The notes beneath the pieces are model-generated. The model saw only the letters and a list, made by a program, of their open reading frames with translations. It was not told where the DNA came from and ran no database searches. From Calendula officinalis (Eukaryota; Streptophyta; Magnoliopsida; Asterales; Asteraceae), in NCBI GenBank assembly GCA_963853835.1, contig OY970820.1:43498907-43562906 (forward strand): a stretch of DNA of 64,000 bases. Direction: 5' to 3'. The number at the start of each line of letters is the position of its first letter. Position 1 is the first letter of the stretch. This document shows, piece after piece, positions 52,301 to 63,094 of the stretch. The position numbers were made by a program, and so were the translations under genes.

Positions 52301-54110
52301 TGCCTCAGGTAAGGCCTCTTATAGGTGTATCAACTTGTTCTCATCTCTAAGGACAATCCTTAGAGTTCGATATCAGTCGATAAAGTTGATATTAGTCAGT
52401 TTCAGTTTTCAAGAACTGATTTTAGAGTGGAGATACTTAGGTTTTGATTTGTTGTTGTTATCTGTATAACACACAAAGTTCAAAAAATAGTATTTTCAAT
52501 AATAATTTCTTTTAATCAATTAACTACCCAATTAATTTTAATTAAAAGCTAAGATCTCATTGAGTTTCTATCACCGCATCAGTTGATCTGCTAGAGATGA
52601 TAGATCCAATAGGTAGGTGACGATCAACAATTGCATTACAAGTGCAACTCTTAGAGGTATGGGACGTCATGGCACCTAATGAACAAGCATCTAGGGTCAA
52701 GTGGCATGTTTGTCGCATCTTCGCCTCGAGTCAAGGTCTCACCGTTAACTCGATTAAGTCATCCAATATGAAATTATGTCAAAATAGATCTAGGTCTCAC
52801 GCGTAGAGAATAATGACCTCGGATCTAAATTCAAACCACGTCTCACGTGAATTCAAAAATAGAAGCAAGTGATTTACAACCAATTGGACGGCGTGACTTA
52901 AACTTTAGGTATGTTAAATTTTAACGAATAAAATTTTATTAAGATATGAATGAATCATGTACTTCATTCATACCACTTCATAAGTCGTTTAATAAACGGT
53001 AAAAACATTTAACGATTATTAAGGGTTAAGTTTCAAATCATATTTAAACTTAGTTTAACCTCAAAACAATTTTAAATTAAAGATTAATCATGAATGATTA
53101 ACAAGTAATCATCGATGATCAAAAGTTTGGATGTTTTAAAGTTTGTGTCTAAAATCATATTTTAATTATTTTATTACTTGTATCTAATAGAAAAGAAAAC
53201 AACCACAAACATAAATAAAACATGCAACAACTTTTGTGCAAACCTCGACCGATGAAATCCTAGGTTCGGCCACGTGAGCCATCACGATGGACTGAAGGGT
53301 CAAACTAGGGGACGGGCCAACATGAACCCAAATGGGCCTACATAAACCCAATGGGCTCCCACTTGCCCCATGACATTCATGGGCAAGTAGAAACCAACAT
53401 TTGTGAAAAAATGCAATCTGCCAGAAAATTTAGTCTGACTTCAAGGCCTGAAAAGTCACTGAAGGAGTCTTCAGTGGTCTTCCCCGCCTTCAGTAAAGTT
53501 GTAGGTCTCTGAGTTTCGGAACCTTTGGCGGTGGTTTCAGGTCCAACGGAATAGCCAATCTCCGGGAAAATCAGTTTTCGTACAGCTGCGCATGAGGTGC
53601 CGGAAATTGTTGTTTTGTCCTCATCTTTTTTTCAACTTTGGTCAACAAATTACAAAATAAAAAGAAACAAAATACAACTATTCTAATTACTTTTACAATT
53701 GAAATTTTCCCCAAAAAATGGAACTAAAATTAAAAGAAAAAATTAAACAATTACAACAATTTAGCCAAAAACACGGCTTTTCCCAAAACAACCAAACAAC
53801 CAAAACAACAAACACATTCATTCACAAACGGTCTAGGCTTTCATCGGTTTGCACAAACAAGCAACAATTGACAAGGTTTTGGCTTGGGATATGGCAAAAA
53901 TACATGTTTTGCCATATCAAAAAACGAAATTAAAAAATTAAATTCCAAGCCAAATAATCAAAACATACAATAACTAAATTAATTTTTTGATGTTGTTTTT
54001 GTAACAAGTAGCAATTAGGGTTCCAAAAAAATCAAATTTTTAACCCAATTTTATAAAAGAATTTGCTACTTTTTACAAAAAAACTTGCTAATTAAATCAT
54101 CAATATGATG
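52301..54110 (-). other. N2 5' leader
   Basis: It aligns with the N1 leader. Near 53085-53125 it holds GAATGATTAACAAGTAATC and ATCATCGATGATC, close to the palindrome that fills M1. No credible gene. Confidence 0.7.
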
Positions 54111-54123
54111 ACTCGTGATACCA
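54111..54123 (-). other. N2 primer binding site
   Basis: The minus strand reads TGGTATCACGAGT one base inside the 5' LTR, identical to N1. Confidence 0.78.
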
Positions 54124-54124
54124 C

Positions 54125-55178
54125 TGTTAGTGATTTACGGTTTAATCAAAGTAAAACGCAGCGGAAATATAACATAAATAACTGATCAAGGATCTACATA
54201 TTGACAATATAATTAAGCATGAAAATCAAAGAGTTAGGATATAAATCATACCCTTGAAGCCTTTGATTACACCAACGAATGAGGATGAAGAACTCCAAGA
54301 ATTCAAAGTAAAATTCCTCTAATGGTATTCACACTACACCTAATCATAAACACCAATTTGGGATGCTAGTCCCTCGAACAAAAAGCAAGAACCAAATACC
54401 AAAACAAATCTTTTGTTTCTACACGTGCATAAGGCCAATTAAAACAACAAAGGGAATTTATTTGTCCCTTTGCTTTTCTGTACGTTTTTCTCAAAAACCA
54501 AAAACCAAGGGACTGGTTGTTTACTTCTTACTTTCTGGACGTGTACACTCAAAACGAATAAGATGGTATATCATGAAGTTGCGGCAGAATTAGGGTACAA
54601 TGAGGGAGAATGGGTGTTTTATTTACATGCCATAAATCTCTCTTGTTTCCTAATTGCGAATATGAAACATTGCAATTAGGTCCCTTTCTTATTGATTCTT
54701 CTTTTTACACACCAACTAGTTTTAAACTTAACATTTAATTTAAAACTTAATTGGCTAATTTATATAAATAATATAATTACACTAATTATACTTCATCCGA
54801 TTCAAAATAAGTGCAATACTTTACAAAAAGAGGTGATTCAAAATAAGTGCAACACTTTCCTTATTTGGCATATTTTTATCTATAAAATTACTAATTTATC
54901 CCTACTTAACTTTATTAAACATCATTAATTTCTCTTTCTTCAATAAAGACAAAAATTATGGTGGGACCCTTTTCACTAATTATCCCTTTAATTTATCATA
55001 ATCTCCATTAAACTATTTTACTTCAAAATCCGTGAAAATGCAAATGTTGCACTTATTTTGAATCGGAGGAAGTATTATATATATCTAATGGTGTTTGGTG
55101 TATAAGTGTGTGACTCTTTAGGCTCACATGCGTCTAGCCATATAACTATATGTCATGTACGTGAAGCATATTCCAACA
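54125..55178 (-). repeat. N2 5' LTR with inserted MITE
   Basis: The partner of 47393-48162, interrupted by the Stowaway MITE at 54791-55072. Removing the MITE and one TA restores 770 bp exactly. Confidence 0.92.
54791..55072. mobile_element. Stowaway-type MITE (Tc1/Mariner)
   Basis: Its inverted ends are CTTCATCCGATTCAAAATAA and TTATTTTGAATCGGAGGAAG, with TA at both borders (54789-54790, 55073-55074). The uninterrupted sister LTR near 48058 has a single TA-containing site, confirming insertion. 282 bp, non-coding. Confidence 0.93.
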
Positions 55179-57453
55179 CCTTTGACTTAAGCATACTAGA
55201 CTTAGTCGAATTAGACTTCTTAAACTGCTCAACTTCTTTCACCCTGCCTTGTAGTGGCCTCCTAAGCTTGGAATTTAAATTTCTATCTGAAAAATTTAAA
55301 ACAGTGGAATTAGAACCTCTTTTTAAAAATAATTGGATTTTTAGGAGTAGAAAAATTATCATTGACTGATGTTGGCTTTGGAGAAGCACTTTGATTGGAA
55401 ACAAATTTTATTTCAACAATTTTATCTTCTAAATCATGAATTTTTGTTTGTAAAGTTGATTTTTCTTTGTCAAATGCCTTATGCGTTTCATCTATTTCGG
55501 TTTTCAATTGACAAATTTTCTTTTCTAGAATTAGAGAGGGTATGTAAATCTTGCGGGTTACTTTTGTTGAAGTACAACATTCCCCTTAATCTCAAATTCC
55601 TCTAGTGTAATAATTGGATAATAATCGTCATTTTCAAAAATTGTTTTTTTTAGTTTCATAAGTTTTGTTTAATTCAATGTAATTGAAATTAATTTGTGCA
55701 TTCTCCTTTTTAACTCTGTTGAAAGCCTCAATTTCTTCTTCCTCATCTGTCATACGAAGGAAGCTCTGCCAAATATCTACATGCATGTATTTAGAATCAT
55801 ACAGTGTTGGAAGCACGTTACATGCCATTTTAAGATATTCTGGATTATTAGCTCCCGTCCTTCTTTTGAATTGAAATATTTGAAGTCTTTAGGCTTGTTC
55901 AAATGAATAGTTTTATCAGTTTGTCCTCGTTTGGCAATAATTTCTTCTAAGTGTTTGATGTGAGAAGAAAGTTGAATTTTATCATATTGAAGTTGATGTA
56001 TGACATTCTGTTTGCTATTTAATTCTCGTGAAGTTTTGATGTCATTTTCATGTAAGGTTTCAGATAATTCTTTTATTTGTGAGATTAATGATTTAAAGTG
56101 TTTCTCATTATCATCGAATTCTTTTTGTTTACGTTCCAACCAATTTTTAGTTATTTGATATTTATGAAACGTTTTAACGTATAACTTGTAATATTTATCA
56201 TTTTGGTCATTCGATGTTGAATTTTGTGTGTTTTTAAGATTGGTTATTTCAATTTCGTTTTCAGAAATTGAATGAGACAAATGCTTAATATCGTTCTCAT
56301 ATTTAACCTTCAATTCTGATACGTGATTTTGTAACTCCAGATTCTTTTGTTTGAAATTTTGATTTTGTTTAATATGGTGTACAAGTTGTTCACCATGATG
56401 AGCAAATTGTTCACGTTCTTTTTCTAAAACAGACAAACTTTCTAGAAGTTTAGTATTTAATTCTTTTTCACTTAAAAGGTTTTGTTTTAAAGAATCAATT
56501 TCAGAAATCTGGTTCGTTACAAAACAATTATCAGAATCAATCGAATTTGAAGAATTAGACAAGAGAGAACTGATTACCTCAATTTCTTTGTTTGCCTCTC
56601 CATTAAAACGATCAGAAATCTTAGCATTTTCTCTCGCCATGAAGCATAGGTTTGCTGAATCTTCTTCATCGTCAGGATCTGAGTCTTCCATCCACTGAAG
56701 ATCTTTTGCTAATAACACCTTGCATGTCTCAATTTGCTTGGCCATCAACATCTTTTGTTTAAAATATTCAGAATCCCTAACTTTAGGTTTCTTGCAATCA
56801 CGGGAGAAATGACCAGCAATACCACAATTATAGCATTTCTTTGTAGGATCCATAGGTGTGATCGTCGGTTTGTCAGTTGTGTTGATCGCAGATGGTGCAG
56901 ACTTAAAGTTGGACGAAGACCTCTGATTGTTGTTTGTTGGCTTTGAGTAGTATTTTTTCTGATAATTTGAGATGAAAGACATAGCTTGCATGACTTGTTC
57001 CAGTTCTTTCTACATATCATTCTTCGTATCCGTTGCAAGTTCGTCTGATTTTTCTTTCATTTTACCAGAAGAAGTAGACTGATGATGTTTTCTAAGAAGA
57101 GCAATAGTATCAAGAGTATTGGTTGTTTCTTGTCTGGATTTGACGATGTCTTTCACCATGGGTGCATTTCGTAGTAAATACTCATAAAGTTCATGAACAT
57201 CAATTGAGCTAAGATCCTTGTGTTGCATAGCACTGTTTCCAAACATTGCCCACTCAGGAAGAAGGCTGTTGATGAACTTGATGTTGATCTCAAGATTTTC
57301 CTTTTTCAGATTGTTTCTACGAAGTTCATTCAACAAATTACAATAACGGTGATATGTGCTTTCCAATTCTTCCCCGGTTGTAGCTTTAAATGATTGATAG
57401 GAATTTAAAGTGGTAACCATTTTTGCCTTGTTTCCTAAAACAGTTCCCTCCAT
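55179..57453 (-). pseudogene. S gag: capsid C-terminus, zinc knuckle and coiled coil
   Basis: Frame 57453-57010 holds MEGTVLGNKAKMVTTLNSY, LEINIKFINSLLPEWAMFGN and LYEYLLRNAPMVKDIV, the UBN2/gag helical domain. Frame 56991-55777 has the knuckle CYNCGIAGHFSRDC near residue 55, an acidic patch (SDPDDEEDS) and then more than 200 residues of heptad-like Lys/Glu/Leu sequence. Later pieces (55828-55634, 55507-55310) continue the Glu/Lys-rich region up to the N2 insertion. Small frameshifts separate the pieces. Confidence 0.88.
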
Positions 57454-57511
57454 TTGCTTTCGTATTTCATGCCGAATTTCTTTTCCGGTTCCAAACTATC
57501 TAAACTGTTAT

Positions 57512-59206
57512 TGTAACACCTCAATTTTTAATACAAAACATTTGCCCAAAATAAATCATTTTCATAAATAGAAGACCAGTTCCAAAACACGGATTTACAA
57601 AAACCTTTGATATGAAAATCAGAGTATGAGGTTTGGTGTTACAAAATATATCAAAACCAAGGTTAAGCACAAATCCGCTCTAATGATCTTCTACTCTAGG
57701 CCCCGCATATCTCAATCCATGCGCACCTAAATCCTCGATCCAGAACCTGAGTACATAGCAAACAAACAAGGAGTACGTGAGATACAAAAATGTCTCGTGA
57801 GCTACATGGGTTTAGACCCCAATAATATCAAGTATCACATCGTATATAAATACATATTTATATTTTACCAACACATCCTAGTCACTCTATGGTGACTCTA
57901 TCGGTCCTGCTTTCCTAGCTACATATCTAGTACATAAACATATATGTACCAGAACACAGTCATATCCAATACATAAACATATATGTATTGGAACTCAAGC
58001 GAACCTAATGCATAGACATATATGCAATAGATCCCTACGTTGCCTAGTACGTAAACATATACGTACTAGTAGCACCCGTGTGCTTAGTGTACAAACATAT
58101 GTACACCCGTCTCAGTGACCGGGGTCACCCCCGCGTCACCACCATCTATCTCTAATCATAACTCTATCAGTTATGCCAGTCAAAGCCTTCGGCTATCACA
58201 TTAATCATCAACCAAGTTAGTTAGATATTATCAATAATATATACTAACTCAACACATAATAAGTCTAGACAACATTAAATAGACCGATCATAAGTAATCA
58301 AAATACTTCATATAGCTATGTACTCAGTAAAGTCCACACGTACTCACCTTAGCAATAAAATGCTCCAACCGTAATCTTTACGTCAGTTTCCTTGCTTCAC
58401 AATTCGGTCAACCTTCCAAGACCTCACCAAATGCCTAATACAATAATCACAAGATTATCAACATCACATACTACTACCAATGTGTCCATCTATCTCTAGA
58501 TAACACTTATTAACTCATTTCCCCCAATTATGGTGATTTACCAAACCCTAGTTTAACCAACCCTTAAGATTCTTACAAATCATAACCATACACTTGTTTC
58601 CTTTGATAATATAACATCTATTAAGTGTATATATCACTTATATCACCATAACCCATAACCCCAAGAACTAGGGTTTCAAACCCATACATCAAAATACATA
58701 GATCTTAAGCTACGAAGATCAAAGAGTGAAGATATACCTTTAATCTTCAACTAGGAGTGAAATCTACCAAAGATTCGTGAGGGATTCGACCTCAATCACT
58801 CCACAAGCTTGAAAATCGCCAAAGAAGAAACTAGGGTTTTGATATGGCATCAAATGAGCCAAAACCCGACTTAAAGCTGCTCGACCATAGTTCACGACGC
58901 GAACTAAGTTCGCGTCGCTAACTTTCCCTTGCACGTGAACTTCGCGATCGGTAACTAGTCGTGATCTCCAATCGCCAGATACATCAATCCCTGGAGGGAG
59001 TTCACGATCGTGTACTAAAGTTCACGCCGTGAACTTCCCTCGTACAGCAGGGCTGCACTTTTCGGTCTAGGCCTCGACCCGGTTTCGCCCATAACTTTCT
59101 CGTACGGTCTCCAAACGACACGAAACCAATTCCTACGTTCTTTAAACGATTTATCCTTATTTGTCATATTTTTTATAAATTTATTTACAAATTTCGGGTC
59201 GTTACA
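57512..59206 (-). mobile_element. Solo LTR, probably Ty3/gypsy
   Basis: 1695 bp bounded by TGTAACACC and GGTCGTTACA with a perfect target duplication GTTAT (57507-57511, 59207-59211). On the minus strand it reads TGTAACGACCCG to GAGGTGTTACA, the style of plant Ty3/gypsy LTRs, which suggests minus orientation. No internal region, PBS or PPT is present, so it formed by LTR-LTR recombination. It contains imperfect GTTCACG and CGTGAAC words at 58890-59035. It splits gag of S. Confidence 0.88.
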
Positions 59207-59530
59207 GTTATAGATCTCATTTGGTAAACTTTGAAGTACGAATGAAAAAGATTGTAAATCTGCTTTAGCTCGTTATTTTTGTTGAGCCTCATATCGAGCC
59301 GGAGGGAGTGGAGTTCGACCACCAAGAACTGGTGGATTTGCATTTAGTGCAGCAATGACATCTTCATAGAATACCACGACACCATTTTAAAGAGAATCAA
59401 GAATATCAGTTGCCAATTCCTGATTTTTGATAAAATGGAGGAATCGTTTCTTCCACTATGCATATTCGCCTCTATATAACACCGGAGGTTTGAGATCGGT
59501 TCCGATTGAAAGAGCATCCTTTGAAGTCAT
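59207..59530 (-). pseudogene. S gag N-terminus
   Basis: It starts ATG at 59530 (MTSKDALSIGTDLKPPVLYRG) and has three in-frame stops (after GEY-A, after LDSL, and after EAQQK) before the solo LTR. Beyond the solo LTR the reading continues near 57506. The homologous R gag (63095 onward) is open at these places. Confidence 0.85.
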
Positions 59531-60467
59531 CTCAAAATGATATAAATGTTGTATTGGGCTTAAACGTTAATGGGCCGAAGAGTATAGTGTTCGGGCCGAG
59601 GATTGATTGGGCCGAACTCTTGTGTTGATCGAAGATGGGCCGAACTCAATATACTAGTTCAGGCCGAAGACTAGTTCGAAGATGGGCCGAAGACTAGTTC
59701 GGGCCGAATAGTATAGTGGTGTTCGGGCTTGTGGTATTGTTCGGGCCCAAGAATACGGGCCGAACACTGAAACGGGTATTCGGGCCGAACAAGTGGACGA
59801 ATACTATGGGCCGAACACTGAGTGTATCGAAGAGAAGTTCAGGCCGAGCTAAATTGGGCCGAAGAATGTTTGGTCTTGTCTTCGGGCCGAAGACTGAAAT
59901 CGAACAAATGGATTAATGTTGAATTGTTCGAGCCGAATACCTGAAGCCAAACTTGGAGCCGATGACTATGTTCGAGCCGAAGACCTTGAAGCCGAACTCT
60001 ATCTTGATGTCTTCTTCGAGCCGAACACCTTCTTCGTGTTCTTGTAGCCGAGGACGTCGACGGAACCTTCAAAACTTCACCATTTTGATTCGATTATGCT
60101 CAATACTTGACCAAATTCAATGATTCCAATCCCAAACTGCTCGATTTTGATTTTCACTTGATCTGATCCGATAATATCTTCAATCCATAACACTACAGCT
60201 CGAATTCTTTGATTTTCGGACACTTTTTGAGTTTTTCTACTTTTGCACAAAAATCACTGAATCATGATCAATTGTTGATGGAATTGATCGAAATTTGATT
60301 CTATTCTTCTTAGAATCACTGGAGATACATGAATCTTTAATCAAATCTTCAATTCAAACGGAAAAATTCGCAAATTAAAATCACAGAGGACGAACAAAAG
60401 TTTTCTTCAAAAATCTCAGAACTAGCTCATTTCACCACCAAATTGGATCTACTCTTTGAGAGTTTTT
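59531..60467 (-). other. S leader with GGCCGAA repeats
   Basis: Between about 59570 and 60060 there are some 20 copies of GGGCCGAA or GAGCCGAA-type units at irregular spacing on the + strand (TTCGGCCC on the element strand). R has the same feature in its leader. The rest is AT-rich. Open frames here come from the repeat. Confidence 0.85.
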
Positions 60468-60479
60468 GCTCTGATACCA
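60468..60479 (-). other. S primer binding site
   Basis: The minus strand reads TGGTATCAGAGC two bases inside the 5' LTR, the initiator tRNA-Met complement. Confidence 0.93.
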
Positions 60480-60481
60480 AA

Positions 60482-60784
60482 TGAGAGATCGAATGTGATT
60501 GAATTCAAGCTAATTCATGGTGATTTGGTGAAGATTTATGAATTAATAGGTGTAAGTGTGTGTGTTCTTGAGAGTTTGTGTTGAGAGAGAAAGAGATTGA
60601 GGGAAGGATGCTTTCAAAGTAATTGTTCAATTATGTGGGAAAAGCATACAATTAGTGAATACAAGATTTCCTTAAATACTATTTCACTAATCATCATGGT
60701 TTAAGCTAATGACTAGTCTAACACTTATAAAATGTGTCACAACTAGTCCCTTAACTATTGCATACAACATAATCGATCCTAACA
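60482..60784 (-). repeat. S 5' LTR
   Basis: 303 bp, TGTTAGGATC to GATCTCTCA on the element strand, the partner of 19648-19951. R has an LTR with the same ends. Confidence 0.93.
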
Positions 60785-60789
60785 CTTAC

Positions 60790-61374
60790 ATTAGCGGTGC
60801 TCGGAGATGCTAATCCTTGCGAACGAGTACGAGCCAGAACTTGCCAACGAACTAGGATTCATGTTAGAATCCCTCCGCTTGATCACACTCGAGGTTGACA
60901 TCGAACGAGACAATACACCACAACGTAGTGTAAAGTATCGAGGCAAGGCGGCAGCACGACGGCGGCGGTGGTTACGGTCGGCGGTCGAACGGACGAAGGG
61001 GAGGGAGAAGGCTTCGGCCGAATAGGGTGCAAGCCAAAGAGAAAGTGTGTATTAGGTCAATACCTCATGCACACTGTTTATAGGTTTTGGAAAAAACTTG
61101 TTTCGTTATTTGAGTCGGGCTCAAATTAACCTAAGCCCATCTTGTTTAATTAAACTATTAATTAAACCAAGCCTGATATGGAATAACGAGTTAATTACCC
61201 GTTAACTTATTCCAGTCCACCTAGCCCGTTACACATTTGATTATACATTTAATCAAAGCCCAGTTCGTTTATTCTCGTGTTCGGTTGCGCCCCAAGAACA
61301 ACCCCAGTAGGACTTTAAATTTTGTTGACCAAGTCAAACCTTTTATTTGATGACATTGGACACCATTTCCAACA
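60790..61374 (-). repeat. O 5' LTR, part 2
   Basis: Continuation of the O 5' LTR after S, from ATTAGCGGTGCTCGG to ACCATTTCCAACA, followed by the CCAAT duplication. The 72-codon frame at 60807-61025 is LTR sequence read by chance. Confidence 0.92.
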
Positions 61375-61384
61375 CCAATGATAG

Positions 61385-61507
61385 AGTTGATAAAAACCTA
61401 TGTATGATTACACAAAAAAAATGTAATTTCCTTCATAAAACTAAAACTCAAGGCTTAAACATTATACCTATACTTTTTTGAAGTGTCACAAAACTCAGAT
61501 TAGTGAC
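61385..61507 (+). repeat. Intron direct repeat, right copy
   Basis: Second copy of 4888-5004, located outside O between its TSD and element R. Confidence 0.75.
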
Positions 61508-61513
61508 CTATTT

Positions 61514-61782
61514 TGTTAGGACCATTTCTGTAATTGGTTTTGACCTTTAAGTCCGTTAGTTAACTTTTACTTTGTTAAATGGTAGGAGTATATATTGAGG
61601 TAGTTTGACCTTTCAATGTAAGCTTTCCCTCACTTTTACAGATATACAATATTGAAAGCTCATCACCTCCATCGTTCTCCCTTTACACACACTAAAACAC
61701 CAAGAACACACACACACTTGATCTTCAATTTCTCATCTAAACATCATGGATTAGCTTGATTTTAGCCTCATTCGATCTCTCA
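61514..61782 (+). repeat. R 5' LTR
   Basis: 269 bp from TGTTAGGACC to CGATCTCTCA. The S LTR has the same ends. Flanking TATTT (61509-61513) is the expected left target duplication. Confidence 0.88.
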
Positions 61783-61784
61783 TT

Positions 61785-61796
61785 TGGTATCAGAGC
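61785..61796 (+). other. R primer binding site
   Basis: TGGTATCAGAGC two bases after the LTR, the initiator tRNA-Met complement. Confidence 0.94.
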
Positions 61797-63094
61797 AAAA
61801 TCTCTCTGCGAGAAGATCCAAATTCGAGCTAAAATGATCAAGATCTGAGAAAATTGGAGAAAAAGTTCGTTCGTCACTTGAAAATTAATGTTGTAAATTT
61901 TCTGTTTGAATTGAAGTTTTTATTAAAGAATCATGTTTCTCCTTCGATTCTAATCAAAATAGAATCAAGTTTCAGTCAAATCCATCAACAAATCACTTCA
62001 ATTTCGTGATTTTTGTAAAAAAGTGAAAAGTACAAAAACTTACTGAAAATCGAAGAATTGAAGTTGTTGCGTTATGGATTGAAGAAGATGATCGGATCAA
62101 AGTGTTAGCAAATTGATTTTGAGCAATTAGCAAAAAGAATCAATGAAATCAGTCAAGTTTTGAGCAAAATCGGATTAAAAAAAAGGTGAAGAATACGTCT
62201 GTGTTCTTCCGTAAATCAGTTCGGCTTCAAGAAAAAGTCACAAGTTCGGCCCGAACATCAAGTTCGGCCCGAGGATTGTTAAGCCAAGTTCGGCCCGAGG
62301 TTTATTTGAAGTTTGGCCCGAGGTTTATTTGAAGTTCGGCCCGAGGTTCAAAGTGTAGTTCGGCCCAGTTATAATTTCGTCACAGTAGAACTTCGGCCCT
62401 CGCAAGTAGAACTTCGGCCCAGGTCTGAAGTTCGGCCCGAACAGTAGAAGCTCGACCTAAGAAGCTTGACCCAAGTAGCTCGGCCCAACAAGTTCGGCCC
62501 GATCTTCATCATAGTTCGGCTAACCTTCGACTAGAAGAGTTCTGTGTTTTCAATTTAACTTGTTCGATCAATGTTCGGCATAACTCAATCACTGCTAACA
62601 ATTACCGGTTAAAGATATTACATAATCAAAATCCAAATCAACCAATTTTGCTTTCGATTACCACGACTGATTCCACAATTTATCAAACTCCGTCATTCGT
62701 TTCGATCTTGAATGTTTTCGACCTATGTCGATTCTGAAGATCCCGCATTCAATTCCGATTAAACAAAATCAATTCTGCAGAATCGATCACTGGATTGCTA
62801 TCCGTTTCTGGCTTGAATCGATCACTGGATTTTTGTTTCTGGCTTGAATCGATCACTGGTAACACTCGACACCGAAGTGTTCGGTCTCTCCTTACTTCCG
62901 TCGTAGCCTAAATTCAAGTCCAAACTTTTATTAAGCCCAATATCACCAATCAAGTATTAAGCCCAAATAGATTTTGTTTAAATCACAAATCTTGTCAAAG
63001 CCCAAACGGATATTATTTCTTTTAGAAATTAAAACAGATATCAATTCTTTTTCAAAGCCCAAACAATTTGATAAAATTCCAATTTTTATTAAAA
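61797..63094 (+). other. R leader with TTCGGCCC repeats
   Basis: AT-rich leader. 62218-62530 carries about 15 copies of GTTCGGCCCGA-type units, the same motif and strand sense relative to the element as in S. A short direct repeat CTGGCTTGAATCGATCACTGG occurs at about 62809 and 62840. Confidence 0.85.

Larger units (their letters stand above)
47393..55178 (-). mobile_element. Element N2: defective Ty1/copia, sister of N1
   Basis: The LTRs are 47393-48162 (770 bp) and 54125-55178 (770 bp plus a 284-bp MITE insertion); they start TGTTGGAATATGC and end CACTAACA. Differences are around 2%. Internal sequence aligns with N1 across its length with the same broken frames. No 5-bp target duplication is found: the right flank is CCTTT, and the left is altered by the PBS stub. 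It is inserted within gag of S. Confidence 0.9.

Noticed and set aside
58880..59040. Repeated GTTCACG/CGTGAAC words as a possible regulatory array
   Set aside because: They are irregular, lie inside a solo LTR and show no consistent spacing.
60807..61025. 72-codon Arg-rich frame with a plausible start
   Set aside because: It falls in the O 5' LTR; the partner LTR (12375-12660) has a frame-breaking indel in the same stretch.
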